A stretch of 64,000 nt of DNA from contig JXTB01000095.1 of assembly GCA_002914805.1 (NCBI GenBank), forward strand, positions 621,207-685,206. The letters run 5' to 3'. Both the position numbers and the translations under genes were made by a program. The notes under the pieces were generated by a model. The model had not been told where the DNA came from. It ran no database searches and saw only the letters and a list, made by a program, of their open reading frames with translations. Origin of the DNA: Parasponia andersonii (lineage: Eukaryota; Streptophyta; Magnoliopsida; Rosales; Cannabaceae). Position 1 is the first letter of the stretch. Each line of letters opens with the position of its first letter. Of this stretch, positions 1-9,988 are shown in pieces.

Positions 1-620
1 TCCTCCGTGTTGGATATGTACGACCTCTTCCGCTTAGGTTATATGCGACCTCCTCTGTGTAGTCGTTTAACCTCTTTTGCATAAGTATGTGCGACCTTCT
101 CTGTATAGGTTGTGGGCAACCTCTTCCGCAAGAAAAAGGAAACAAGTCTATGCTTCGTCAAACAGGAAACCTGCAAGGAAAGGGAAACAGGAGTCCTCTA
201 TTTATGATCAACCAGTTACCCTTTTTGAGTGGTTATCCAATTATGTTGTTACTTAAATTATGTTACCCGATTGTATAGTTACCCGTTTTCACAATTAGGG
301 ACATTAGGTTACCTTCACCTATATAAAGGGGACTCAATGTTCCAGAGGGGGTATCCCAATTGTTTTTCAGTTTTCCAATCTCCAGACTTCAAAAAATTCC
401 CCCCATTTGAGAGAGTTTTCCAGACGAGACATTGTACCCTTAAGTGCTTGTAATTCCCCATAAAATAGTAAAAAAAAACAGTGGACGTAAGCTCATCTTT
501 TTTGGGGCTGAATCACTATAAAATCCTCTCTCTTTATTTGTTTTGATTAATAACCCAACTTACACAAGCCGCATCTCTTAATTTTTTCTAAATTTATTGT
601 TGATAAAACTTTCATCAACA
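1..620 (+). repeat. 5' LTR of the Tat element (left edge cut by window)
   Basis: Near-identical to 10992-11592 and ends in CATCAACA next to the primer site. Its U3 holds several imperfect copies of a GCGACCTCYTCYG-like motif between about 1 and 130. It carries a stretch around 220-262 that is missing from the 3' LTR, so one LTR has had an indel since insertion. Confidence 0.95.
320..328 (+). promoter_or_regulatory. TATA box of the 5' LTR promoter
   Basis: TATATAAAG follows CACC and precedes GGGGACTCAA. The same box is at 11288-11296 in the 3' LTR. Position in the LTR and sequence fit a pol II core promoter starting element RNA about 30 bp downstream (inference). Confidence 0.7.
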
Positions 621-622
621 AT

Positions 623-638
623 TGGCGCTAGAAGGAGG
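623..638 (+). other. Primer binding site region of the Tat element
   Basis: TGGCGCTAGAAGGAGG begins two bases after the LTR end, where the tRNA primer anneals. It starts with TGG, as expected for pairing with the tRNA CCA end. I cannot identify the tRNA from sequence alone. Confidence 0.65.
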
Positions 639-681
639 ACTATTCCGGCGGAAAAGTTTGTCAAATTCCACTTTTTTAATA

Positions 682-2391
682 ATGGCAAACACGAGAAACA
701 CTACCAGAGTCACCAGAACTAGCCAAAACTAACCTCAAAGTACTGCTGCTACACAGGCAGACCGTGCTCCGGATCAGCCTACTATGACTACAACAAAAAA
801 TCTTTCCCAGAGACAGGATCGTATGGAGGAGACACTAGTGAACCTTTAGCAAGTCACTAACCAGATCAATGACACCCTGCGACGACTTGCTGAAGGGCAG
901 ATGGTGACCCCACCACAACACGAACGTCCCAAGGAACGTCCTGCTCAATTATTTGAGAAAAGAATACAGATCCTAGAGATGAGAAGACGCAGCCAGCCAA
1001 GAACTCAGTGAGAGCATCATGAAGATCGCATCTCCAAAGGGAAAGGCAAGGTCGCAAACTTGCCTCCAGAATCTGGTACGGAGAGTTCAAGTACGAACTG
1101 TGATCGTGTACAACCTTCTCGTAAATCTACTAATAGTCAAGATCGCTTGAGCGACGAACAAGAACGACCATCGAGAAGCATCTTCGAAAGAATCAGCAGA
1201 GAGTCGAGACAAGATCCTGCAGACCTAAGATAGTATTTGGAGCGACGACGTAGTCATGATCGATCCGTATCGCATCACAATGACCAAAGTCGGTCTCGTC
1301 GCATTATCTCACTGGATTCCTCTCACAGATCGCAGAAGACTCTACCTGACCCACCCACCATGCAACAGGATAACGAACGAAGGCAGCTTGTACCGTTAGC
1401 AAGGGATGATGCTTTCCCTCTGAACGTCGATGTTCACAATTTAAAGATCGCATTAGACGCACTTGCTGGTTGGGACGATGAGCTCGCTGATGGGTATTGT
1501 CAGTCGCCATTCATCGAGGAGGTTTGAGCTGTAGCCCTTCCCGCTGGATTCAGACTTCCCACCATTAACACTTTTGATGGGAAAACTGATCCACAGGACC
1601 ATATGGATCACTTCAGTGACTTGATGGAACTTCATCAGGTTAGTGATCATGCATGTTCCAGATGTTTCGCTGTAACACTCTCGGGAGCAGCGAAGAAGTG
1701 GTTCTGAGGACTTAAATCCGGCTCAATTTCGTCCTGGCAACAATTACAGACGGCATTCTTAAGACAGTTTCAAGCTGCAAAGAATTTCACTGTTCCGCTT
1801 GTTAGTTTGTCCGTGATCTGGCAAGGTCCAGAGGAGACTCTACGATCTTATCTCAATCGATTCACTTCAGAACTAGCAAAGGTCAACAACCCTCCTGAAG
1901 GAGGAGTTCTTACTCTTATGATGGCCGGGGTGCGACCAGAAACAAAACTCTGGGAGGAATTACTTGAGCGAGAGTGTAGAACTCTCGAAGACTTCTACCG
2001 AAGAGTTGGTTGGCATCTGATGTTAGAATCTTCGCGCGAGAATCTTCAAAAGACTGAAAAAGTAGGAAGGACAGATGCGACTAAAGATGCGGTCATTACC
2101 AACAATAGCGGTAATAAGAAATACAAGAGGAATAATGAACAGACAAATGAGAATCAGCCTAGACCCAAAAGGCAGGAGATTTCAAAAGCTCCAATGAGGT
2201 TTAACAATCACACTGAATTGAACGCGCCCATAGATCATATCTATGCGGTCACAAACCAGAAGGAGCGATTCCGACAACCAGAACCAATGAAGCGGGACAG
2301 GACAAAGCGCAAACCCAACAAGTTTTGCCGATATCACAATGATATTGGGCATGATACTAATAATTGCTTTGCCCTAAAAGATGAAATTTAA
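682..2391 (+). pseudogene. gag: Tat gag (capsid/nucleocapsid), broken by stops
   Basis: The ATG at 682 opens a frame that continues to 2391, broken by in-frame stops at 730, 847, about 1009, 1232, 1525 and 1708. Nearly all are one transition from Gln or Arg codons. About 1540-2040 is the retrotransposon gag domain (text such as INTFDGKTDPQDHMDHF and later EETLRSYLNRF), which would form the particle shell. A basic linker is followed by a CCHC-type knuckle at about 2326-2370 (FCRYHNDIGHDTNNC), which binds element RNA. Longest open pieces are 1237-1527 and 1807-2391. Frame and spacing into protease show that gag and pol were one polyprotein. No functional Gag can be made from this copy. Confidence 0.88.
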
Positions 2392-4791
2392 AGGCTGACT
2401 AGAGAGGGACGATTGCGGCAGTACACCAGGCAGAGCGACGAAAGGCGAGAAGAAGACCAACAGCGACCTCCAGAAATTCAGCGTGAGATGCAAACTATTT
2501 TCGGAGGACCACATGTTGGAGGAGATTCCAAGCGAGCATAGGACAGATATGTGCGAGAAGCTCGACAGCAGCCGTTAACCAACGTCGTGCATCTTGAGCA
2601 GCGACCACGCAAGCTTCAACGAGTACCAGAAATGGATATTACCTTCACTAAGTAGGATGGAAGGGAAGTCCATTACCCGTATAATGACGCGCTGGTCATA
2701 AAAATTAACTGTGGAAGCACATAGTTGTGGCGAGTATTGGTCGATAACAGGAGTGCTGTGGACATCCTGTACTTCGACGCTTTTAAGAAGATGAGATTAA
2801 ATGAGAGCGACCTGAAACCTGCTGCCACTCCACTCTATGGTTTCACTGGTGACAGCCTAATGCCTATGGGCATGATTGAACTGATGGTCAGCGTTGAGAC
2901 CTTTCCAAGGGTTTCATTGATAATGACCCAGTTTTTGGTGGTAGATTGCCCATCTGCCTTCAATGCTGTGCTAGGAAGACTGACATTAAGGGAACTTCGA
3001 GCTGTCACCTTGATCTACCATCTAACAATGAAGTTCCCGACCCAACACGGGGTAGGCGAGGTGCGAGGAAATCAATATGATGCAAGGACATGTTATAACA
3101 ACTCGCTAAAACTTGCAGCAAAGGATATGATATCTTGTGCAATGATGGTCCACCTGTCGGACAAAGTGTCAGTCATGGCAGCAGATAAAGCGTCAGTCAT
3201 GGCAGCGAGCAAAGCGTCAGTCGTGGCAGTAGACAAAACGTCAGTCGTGGCAGCAGGCAAAGCGTCAGTCGTGGCAGCAGGCAAAACATCAGTCGAGGCA
3301 GCGAGCGAAGCTCCAGTCGGATCGTCAGATAAAGCATCAGTCGAACCGCCAGTGAAAGCGTCAATCGAAATGACCAGTGAAGACTTCGATCCTCGAGAAA
3401 TTGACGATGAAGTCAGAATTGGACCCGTTGAACACCTGGAAGATTTATTATTCGATCTTTCTTCCAGGACTTTAAAGATTGGAACAGAGGTTCAAGGACC
3501 TGTACGAGCTTCATTGATCGCTTTTCTGAAGTCTAATTTGGACGTCTTCGCATGGCAGCATTCGGATATGGTAGGGATTGATTCAAGGATCATATTCCAC
3601 CATCTTAACATAGATCCAACAAAAAAGCCTGTACGACAGAAAAGAAGGGCCATGAATCCAGAACGCTACGTCGCATTAAAAGAAGAGGTGGAGAAGTTGC
3701 TCGAAATTGGGTTCATAAGAGAGTCTTTCTACCCTGACTGGCTTGCAAATCCGGTCTTGGTGAAAAAACCTAATGGGAAGTGGAGGACCTATATTGATTT
3801 CACCGATCTCAACAAAGCATGTCCTAAAGACAGCTTTCCTCTTCCGAGAATCGATCAGCTTGTTGATGCGACGTCGGGGCATGAACTTTTGAGCTTCATG
3901 GACGCATATTCAGGATATAACCAAATCCCCATATACGAACTAGATGAAGAACACACCTCGTTCATCACTGATCGAGGGTTATACTGCTATAAAAAGATGC
4001 CCTTCGGACTTATCAATGCGGGAGCAACCTACCAACATCTTGTCAATATGATGTTTGCAAAGCAAATTGGCAAGACAATGGAGGTATACGTCGATGATAT
4101 GCTAGTCAAATCGGAGAAAGCTGAAGATCACATCAAGCACCTTGATAAGATGTTCAAAATCCTCTGGAGATACCAGATGAAGCTAAATCCCCAGAAGTGT
4201 GCATTCGGAGTAGGATCTGGAAAATTTCTGGGTTTTATGGTCAACCAGCGAGGGATCGAAGCAAATCCTCAGAAGATACAAGCGTTGATTGATATGCAAT
4301 CTCCTCGTAAACCTAGAGATGTGCAAAGCCTAGCAGGAAGAGTAGCTACTCTAAGTCAGTTTGTATCCAGATCAACCGATAAATGCCAACCTTTCTTTGA
4401 GGTATTGAAGGGATCAAAAAGGTTCGAGTGGACAGAGAAATGTGAGCAGGCATTCCAAGAATTGAAAAAACACTTGGGTTCCCCTCCACTCTTGTCGAAA
4501 CCAAATCCGGGAGAAGAATTATGCCTATATCTTGCTGTTTCTAAGTATGCGACGAGTGCCGCATTAATTCGTGAGGAGGCAAATATTCAGCGACCTGTGT
4601 ATTATGTAAGTCAAAGATTACTTGATGCTGAAACCAGATATCCAGAGATGGAAAAATTGGCGCTGGCACTCGTCATTGCATCAAGAAAGCTTCGACCTTA
4701 CTTCCATGCTCACTCCATCCGGATTTTCACGAATTTCCCGCTGAAACAGGTCTTACAGATTCTTGAGGCGTCAGGATGGCTGCTTAAGTAG
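2392..4791 (+). pseudogene. pol: Tat pol: protease, reverse transcriptase, RNase H
   Basis: Same frame as gag. 2725-4791 is open for 688 codons; stops at about 2539, 2653 and 2722 precede it. The protease motif reads VDNRSAVDILYF at about 2744-2780: the catalytic Asp is present but the Gly expected two residues on is Arg, so protease is probably dead. An eight-copy 24-bp repeat (3172-3363) makes a flexible linker. RT lies at about 3590-4310 with DFTDLNKACPKDSFPLPRID, the SFMDAYSGYNQI block and the catalytic YVDDMLVKSE at about 4086-4116. The first RNase H follows (about 4430-4780). The frame stops at 4789 with TAG where related elements have Trp (LLK*AVELSQFD). Confidence 0.92.
3172..3363 (+). 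repeat. 24-bp coding minisatellite between protease and RT
   Basis: Eight consecutive 24-bp units, each giving eight residues of the pattern V-x-A-A-x-K-A-S. Units 1-5 are close and 6-8 diverged. The repeat keeps frame, so it lengthens the protease-RT linker without disrupting the polyprotein. Confidence 0.9.
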
Positions 4792-5221
4792 GCTGTTGAA
4801 TTGAGTCAATTTGACATCAATTTTCAACCTCGCACTGCTATAAAGGGTCAGGCCCTCACAGATTTTATTGCAGAATTTACATACGACATCAATCTTCCTA
4901 TGGGAGTACTCGAGAAACCCGCCTCAGATACATCAAATTTGTGGAAGCTTTATGTTGACGGGTCATCGAATGAAAATGGAGTAGGTGCGGGCATAGTTTT
5001 AATCAGTCCTGAAGGGCACAATATTCATTATGCGCTTTGCTTCAAATTCCCAGCGTCGAATAATGAGGCCGAATACGAAGCACTGATAGCTGGGCTAAAG
5101 CTCGCACAGGAAATGAAGGTCGAANGTGTATAGCGACTCCCAGCTGGTCGTCTGTCAGGTTAAGGGTGATTATCAAGCGAGAGGAGAGAGAATGATGGCC
5201 TATTTGGAGACGGTGCAGTAA
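4792..5221 (+). pseudogene. Second (Tat-type) RNase H domain, frame broken at N5125
   Basis: The sequence after the 4789 stop continues with LSQFDINFQPRTAIKGQALT, then an RNase H fold: VDGSSNENGVGAGIVL at about 4952-5000 (first Asp), NNEAEYEALIAGLKLA at about 5059-5106 (Glu) and YSDSQLVV at about 5129-5152 (second Asp). All three acidic residues survive. A single N at 5125 moves the reading from frame 1 to frame 2; removing one base restores it, so this is probably a sequencing or assembly error. A TAA at 5219 interrupts the link to integrase. Tat elements are known to carry this extra RNase H, thought to replace or supplement the first. Confidence 0.85.
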
Positions 5222-6649
5222 TTGTTCTTAACGTTCGACACTTATGACATACGGCTTCTTCCTCGTATTAAAAACACCCGGGCAGATGCGCTCGCTAAGC
5301 TTGCTTCGACGAAAGATGCAGAATTGTTGAAGGTAGTTCCCATTGAATTTCTTATATCACCGAGCATCGAGGTCGAACCCCAAGTAATTATGCCAGTTGA
5401 TGAAGAACCATCATGGATGGACCCCATAATACGATATATACAAAATGGCGATCTCCCTGAGAATAAAGACGATGCAAGGCGGCTTCGCATGAAAGTAGCT
5501 CGCTATATCATCCAGGATGGACAACTTTATCGAAAGAGTTTCAGCTCACCATTATTATTGTGCGTCAATGATAAAAAAGCACGCTATATTATGAGAGAAA
5601 TTCACGAAGGAATATGTGGAAATCATTCTGGGGGGCTAGCGCTTGCAAACAAGATTCTTCGACAAGGGTACTTTTGGCCAACTATAAAGAAGGATACATT
5701 AGAATTTGCTAGGAAATGTGATAAATGTCAACGATTTGCGACCATTCCTAGAAAACCACATGTTCCTTTAACTTCAATGACTAGTCCATGGCCATTTGCT
5801 GTGTGGGGAATTGATATTATCGGGATACTTCCATTAGCGCGAGATGGTTTGAAGTATGCGGTGCTCACAGTCGATTACTTTACAAAATGGACGGAAGCCG
5901 AGGCCTTGAGCACTATCTCTGCGAAGAAGATGATAGATTTTGTTTACAAATCTATAATCTGTCGATATGGTATACCACATACCATAATTTATGATAATGG
6001 AAAGCAATTCGACTGTGACAAGTTCCGTGACTTCTGTAATAACTTTGGCATCAAAAAGAACTTCTCCGCTATTGTTCATCCACAAGCCAATGGGCAGGTC
6101 GAAGCGATAAACAAAATACTCAAGCAGAATATAAAGACAAAGCTGGAGGAGCATAATGGAGCTTGGCCAGAAGTACTTCCATAAGTTTTATGGGCTTATC
6201 GCACCACACAATGAACCACTACTGGAGAGAGTCTATTCTTGTTGGCTTATGGATATGAAGCGATGATCCCTGTTGAAATTGGTGCGGGCGCCCTGCGGCG
6301 ATCTATTTATGAGCAAAATCAGAATGATGTATTGCTGAGAGTTGAACTCGATTTTTTAGAAGAGCGGCGTGAACAATCTCAACTCCGAATTGCATCATAC
6401 CAACGACACACTACTCGATATTATAATTCCAAAGTCAAAGGTTGACATTTTGAAGTTAGAGATCTTGTCTTTCGACTAGTTCTACCTAATAATAGAGAAC
6501 ATGGTGCTAGTGTATTTGGGCCTTCTTGGGAGGGACCTTATGTTATTGATAACGTCATTCGACCTGGGACATATAAATTAGCTCGCATCGGTGGACAAAA
6601 GATCGAGCATGCCTGGAATGCAGACCAGCTTCATCGTTATTATCAATAA
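5222..6649 (+). pseudogene. Tat integrase, with three in-frame stops
   Basis: Frame 2 runs from 5222 to the natural TAA at 6647-6649, with stops at 6182, about 6212 and 6443 (the last two CGA to TGA type). The HHCC zinc domain is at about 5600-5740 (HEGICGNHSG... CDKCQRF). The catalytic core has Asp in WGIDIIGILP (about 5807), Asp in IIYDNGKQFD (about 5985) and Glu in NGQVEAINKIL (about 6090), so the DDE triad is intact. The C-terminal part includes GPSWEGPYVIDNV and ends HAWNADQLHRYYQ. It would insert element cDNA into host DNA but is split by stops here. Confidence 0.92.
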
Positions 6650-7310
6650 ATTTTCATGTTATCTTCAACAGCCTACTGTATCTTCTTTATTAATATTCGT
6701 CAATAATACTTCTTCGACTATTACCTCAGCTCGTTTCCAATCGTCTTTTATAGTTTTATGGTAATTTTCGGACACCATAAAACTCGGGGGGCAGTGGGAT
6801 CAGAATGTTATCTCCTACTGGTTTCCTAAGGGACTATGCAAACGTCCATTTAGAGGAGACAGGGTTTTAGATCATCGAAGTATTTGAATCTCCTTAAAAT
6901 CCTAGGATTTTCTCCTCGCTTCATACCTCAGCATGTCGTATTATGCAATTTCTCTCCTCGAACAGAAAAGTAACTAAGCAAAACGTTCGTTGTTCGAAGT
7001 GATATATTGCTATGTTTTATTTTGAGATGGAACTTTTGAAATACAATTAGAGTTTGCATCACTCGTATTGACTATTTTCTTAAGCGACCTAACCTATCCT
7101 AACACTGAAAACTCGTTTTAAGTTAGTCAGATTCAAATCGCTAAAAGTGTACTAATCAATCACCAGTGATTGACTACTTAGTTAAAATTACTGTTGTTTT
7201 TTCATTATTTTGCAGGAGCATATAAGGAAAAATAATATTTATTAAGTCATCCGTACATGCACAGAAAAGAATGGGGACAAAGCCCGCATTGTTCTAAATA
7301 AAAAAAAAGT
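6650..7310. other. Spacer between pol and the antisense gene
   Basis: No ORF with coding character. It contains a G-rich run at 6781-6799 (AACTCGGGGGGCAGTGGGA) resembling a polypurine tract but internal to the element, so it could be a central tract or a relic. It is also the 3' end of the convergent antisense gene. Confidence 0.5.
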
Positions 7311-7793
7311 TCATGTAGAAGGGCTCGCGCTGCCATCCCCAGCCTTGGTGGTATCATCTCTCCAGCTCTGCACGAGTTTGACCACATCCTCGCCAAGGAT
7401 GGAGAAGTCAAAATCCGGATGCTCGTAGAAAATGTTGAAAATGATAGTCGACGAGGCGATATCACTAGCTTTATCTTCGAGTTCTTTGACTTCGGTCGCC
7501 TTGAACTCCTCAATAGCTTTGTGAACCGCCTCGGTGGTCGCTTCCCTCATACGATCTGGATGCTCAGAAATGACCTTCTTGAGCTCTTTGACTTTCTCCT
7601 CGAGATTCTCTTTGGTGAGTCTCTCCTTGGCCAGGTCCTCGAGCATCTGCTGCTTTTCCAAGTTGAAGGCCGTTCTCTCCTCCTCCCGAGCCTTTTCCGA
7701 GTTCTCGAATGCATGTGTTATCTCTTCAACTTTCTCAGCCTTCTTCAAGCATTCGAGAACCGGGTCATGCATCAAGACAGCAGCAGCCACAGT
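7311..7793 (-). CDS. Antisense gene of the Tat element, last exon (coiled coil)
   Basis: Read on the minus strand this exon begins TVAAAVLMHDPVLECLKKAE and ends with a stop at 7311. Residues about 15-90 are rich in Glu/Lys/Leu with heptad spacing (LEKQQMLEDLAKERLTKENL), a likely coiled coil. An acidic tail holds FDFSILGEDVVKLVQSW. The exon start is set by a consensus acceptor (TTTCTTTTTTAG at 7794-7805) paired with donor GTAAGC at 7870-7865, a 77-bp intron. Antisense genes after pol are known in Tat relatives such as Grande and Retand; their role is unknown. Structural or regulatory function is only inference. Confidence 0.7.
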   Translation of the reverse strand, partial: TVAAAVLMHDPVLECLKKAEKVEEITHAFENSEKAREEERTAFNLEKQQMLEDLAKERLTKENLEEKVKELKKVISEHPDRMREATTEAVHKAIEEFKATEVKELEDKASDIASSTIIFNIFYEHPDFDFSILGEDVVKLVQSWRDDTTKAGDGSASPST

Positions 7794-7870
7794 CTAAAAA
7801 AGAAAAATATATAAATCTCTAATTGTTAACACCAAAAGAGTACACACGAAGAGAAGATAGAAAAGCTTAC

Positions 7871-8377
7871 ATTGGCCAGCATCCTCATCGCAGATCCAAA
7901 AGCGACCTTGGCAGAACGTCGCTTCATCCGCTCCCAACTTTCCTCAGATGTGAAGCGATCAATAAAGGTTGCGCTCATACCAGCCTTCTCTAGTAATTGG
8001 TTGAGGAGTGCGAAGAGCTCATCACCCTTATCTGCCAAGGTTGGTTCCGAAGAAGTGGCAGCCTCGGTGGGGGGTTGAGGATGACTCGCTGGTTGAGATG
8101 GTTGTGGTGGAGGCGAGCTTGCTGGAAAGTCCTCGAAGGCAACTTTTCTCTTCTTCGAGCTGTCGACCTTCTCCTTCCCTTTCGATGGCGGGGTACTCTC
8201 GGGTGTCTTGATTTTTGCCATGGACCCGAGAGTTGAAGGTGGTGCTCGCAAGCCGCTACCAATGACCATCTCTGTACAGATATGTAAGTGAGCGAGGAAA
8301 TATAGTATAAGGGTAATTAGAATGAGCGTGTAATTATCTTCTTCTTGTAGAGCTGGTTGAGGAGCTAGTGGTGACAC
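7871..8377 (-). CDS. Antisense gene, exon with Pro/Ser-rich region
   Basis: The minus-strand frame has a Pro/Ser/Lys-rich segment (TPPSKGKEKVDSSKKRKVAF, then SSPPPQPSQPASHPQPP), a possible nuclear-localisation cluster KKRK, then FIDRFTSEESWERMKRRSAK. It ends at the donor GTAAGC (7870). The part upstream of about 8271 (TLILITLILYFLAHLHI) is probably intron: an acceptor CTGTACAG ends at 8272, but no GT donor is visible near 8339, where GATAATTAC may be a mutated GTAATTAC. The true exon is therefore probably 7871-8271, with read-through only because no stop happens to be present. Confidence 0.55.
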
Positions 8378-8454
8378 TGTCTCTGGAGATGAAGGTTCTG
8401 AGCGTGGAGGTGTGGCTGGTGCTTTTCGTTTTCTTATCCTTGAAGACGAGGCAC

Positions 8455-8672
8455 CTAAATCCGTCCTTTTCCTTGGCTTTTCTTCGAGCTCGATGGCCTA
8501 GACGAGAGAACCGGGGGGTCTGGGAACGCGGCGCCTTTCGGAAGCAGACCGCAAGCGACCAGGTTATTCGAAGTACCTAGTACCTTCCAATTAAATTTCT
8601 CAATTGGAAGGTCGTTGATTTTATATACCCTTGCGAGCTGTTCCCTGGAGAGTCCGGGTCGATCCCTGTTAT
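8455..8672 (-). CDS. Antisense gene, exon 2 (complete copy)
   Basis: Minus-strand text DNRDRPGLSREQLARVYKIN, then DLPIEKFNWKV, LGTSNNLVACGLLPKG and a Ser-rich end. The start is set by acceptor CGTAG (8676-8673): splicing exon 1 to it keeps the frame (NPG to DNRDRPG). A one- or two-base shift near 8475-8500 disrupts the next part. The neighbouring frame reads LEEKPRKRTDLG and SSSRIRKRKAPATPP, which looks like the original continuation. This exon is duplicated (see 8580-9102 and 9104-9626); this copy is the one that runs on uninterrupted. Confidence 0.6.
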
Positions 8673-9102
8673 CTACGATGACATTCGAATGCAATCAGTA
8701 TAAGAATAAACATAGAAACAAGGCAATAAATTAGTAGACTACCTACCGGGATTCTGAAAGAAGCCGTTAGCTGCATAGTCAAAATGGAAAAATGGATTTT
8801 TCCATTTTTCCATGTTGTTGCGAACCCCGTAGATCGGTTTTATAGTCTGGTTCGACCATTTGCTCGCATAGAAGAAGCCGAGATCTGACAGATTTGATTT
8901 TACTTGGTAGAACCAAGCGAATTCTTCAGGTGAAGGGGTTTCTAAACCTAGTTTAGGGTACAGTATATACAAACCTACCATATATCTATAGGTATTAGGG
9001 GTCAATTGAAAAGGGACGACCCCATAGTAATCAATAATCGAATTTATATACGGATGGAGTGGGAGATGCACACCACACTTGAGGACTGCCTCAGAAAAAG
9101 AA
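8580..9102. repeat. Copy 1 of an exact ~523-bp duplication flanking N9103
   Basis: Offset 524 from 9104-9626. No difference seen in the stretches compared. The boundary is exactly the lone N at 9103. It contains most of exon 2, the intron and the end of exon 1 of the antisense gene. Most likely an assembly artefact. Confidence 0.9.
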
Positions 9103-9103
9103 N

Positions 9104-9626
9104 GTACCTTCCAATTAAATTTCTCAATTGGAAGGTCGTTGATTTTATATACCCTTGCGAGCTGTTCCCTGGAGAGTCCGGGTCGATCCCTGTTATCTAC
9201 GATGACATTCGAATGCAATCAGTATAAGAATAAACATAGAAACAAGGCAATAAATTAGTAGACTACCTACCGGGATTCTGAAAGAAGCCGTTAGCTGCAT
9301 AGTCAAAATGGAAAAATGGATTTTTCCATTTTTCCATGTTGTTGCGAACCCCGTAGATCGGTTTTATAGTCTGGTTCGACCATTTGCTCGCATAGAAGAA
9401 GCCGAGATCTGACAGATTTGATTTTACTTGGTAGAACCAAGCGAATTCTTCAGGTGAAGGGGTTTCTAAACCTAGTTTAGGGTACAGTATATACAAACCT
9501 ACCATATATCTATAGGTATTAGGGGTCAATTGAAAAGGGACGACCCCATAGTAATCAATAATCGAATTTATATACGGATGGAGTGGGAGATGCACACCAC
9601 ACTTGAGGACTGCCTCAGAAAAAGAA
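9104..9626. repeat. Copy 2 of the ~523-bp duplication
   Basis: Begins GTACCTTCCAATTAAATT as copy 1 does at 8580 and ends at GAAA where copy 1 meets the N. Only this copy continues into the unique 5' part of the antisense gene (9627-9988); only copy 1 continues into its downstream exons. Confidence 0.9.
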
Positions 9627-9988
9627 ACGAGTCCATGTGGGGGAGTGTGTGGTCGGTTAAATTCCATAGGTAGACGAAGGGGTATGGCGATCTTATAGCT
9701 ACTCGTAATTTTGCTGAGTTTGTTCGATGTGCAGCTCGTCCTTACATTGGTACATGACCAATTCCCTTCTACGTATTGGTAGCCAGATGAAAATGCAGGG
9801 GCATCCCTGATATGTCTGGGCCACTGATCCTGGGGGAGACCGCCTATTCGAGGACTACTCTGTCTGGCCCCTGTTATTTCTATCTCGGGTTCTGGCTTGA
9901 GATAGTCTTCAAGGTTAATAGAGCTAACACTCGAGTTAGATTCTCCAGAAAACGCATTCCCTTCCCTAAATTCCTCACTACTAGACAT
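9271..9988 (-). CDS. Antisense gene, first coding exon (Transposase_28-like domain)
   Basis: The ATG at 9988 follows directly after a splice acceptor (TTTCTTTTTAG), which supports both this start and a leader intron. The N-terminus is acidic and Ser-rich (MSSSEEFREGNAFSGESNSS). From about residue 105 (RLPMEFNRPHTPPHGLVSFS, then VHLPLHPYINSIIDYYGVVP and NTYRYMVGLYILY) it resembles the plant family called putative gypsy-type transposon protein (Pfam Transposase_28, from memory). The exon ends NPG at a GTAGGT donor (9270-9265). Intron 9197-9270 then joins exon 2. Family members are common inside plant gypsy elements and no biochemical role is established. This exon has no internal stop, better preserved than gag or pol. 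Confidence 0.72.

Noticed and set aside
3093-3284. Minus-strand ORF over the minisatellite
   Set aside because: It is the reverse of the 24-bp coding repeat, which keeps several frames open.
3172-3363. Tandem array considered as CRISPR
   Set aside because: Units are contiguous, with no unique spacers, and lie in a plant retrotransposon frame.
8580-9626. Recent segmental duplication of the antisense gene
   Set aside because: Exact identity and a lone N at the junction fit a contig-overlap artefact better.
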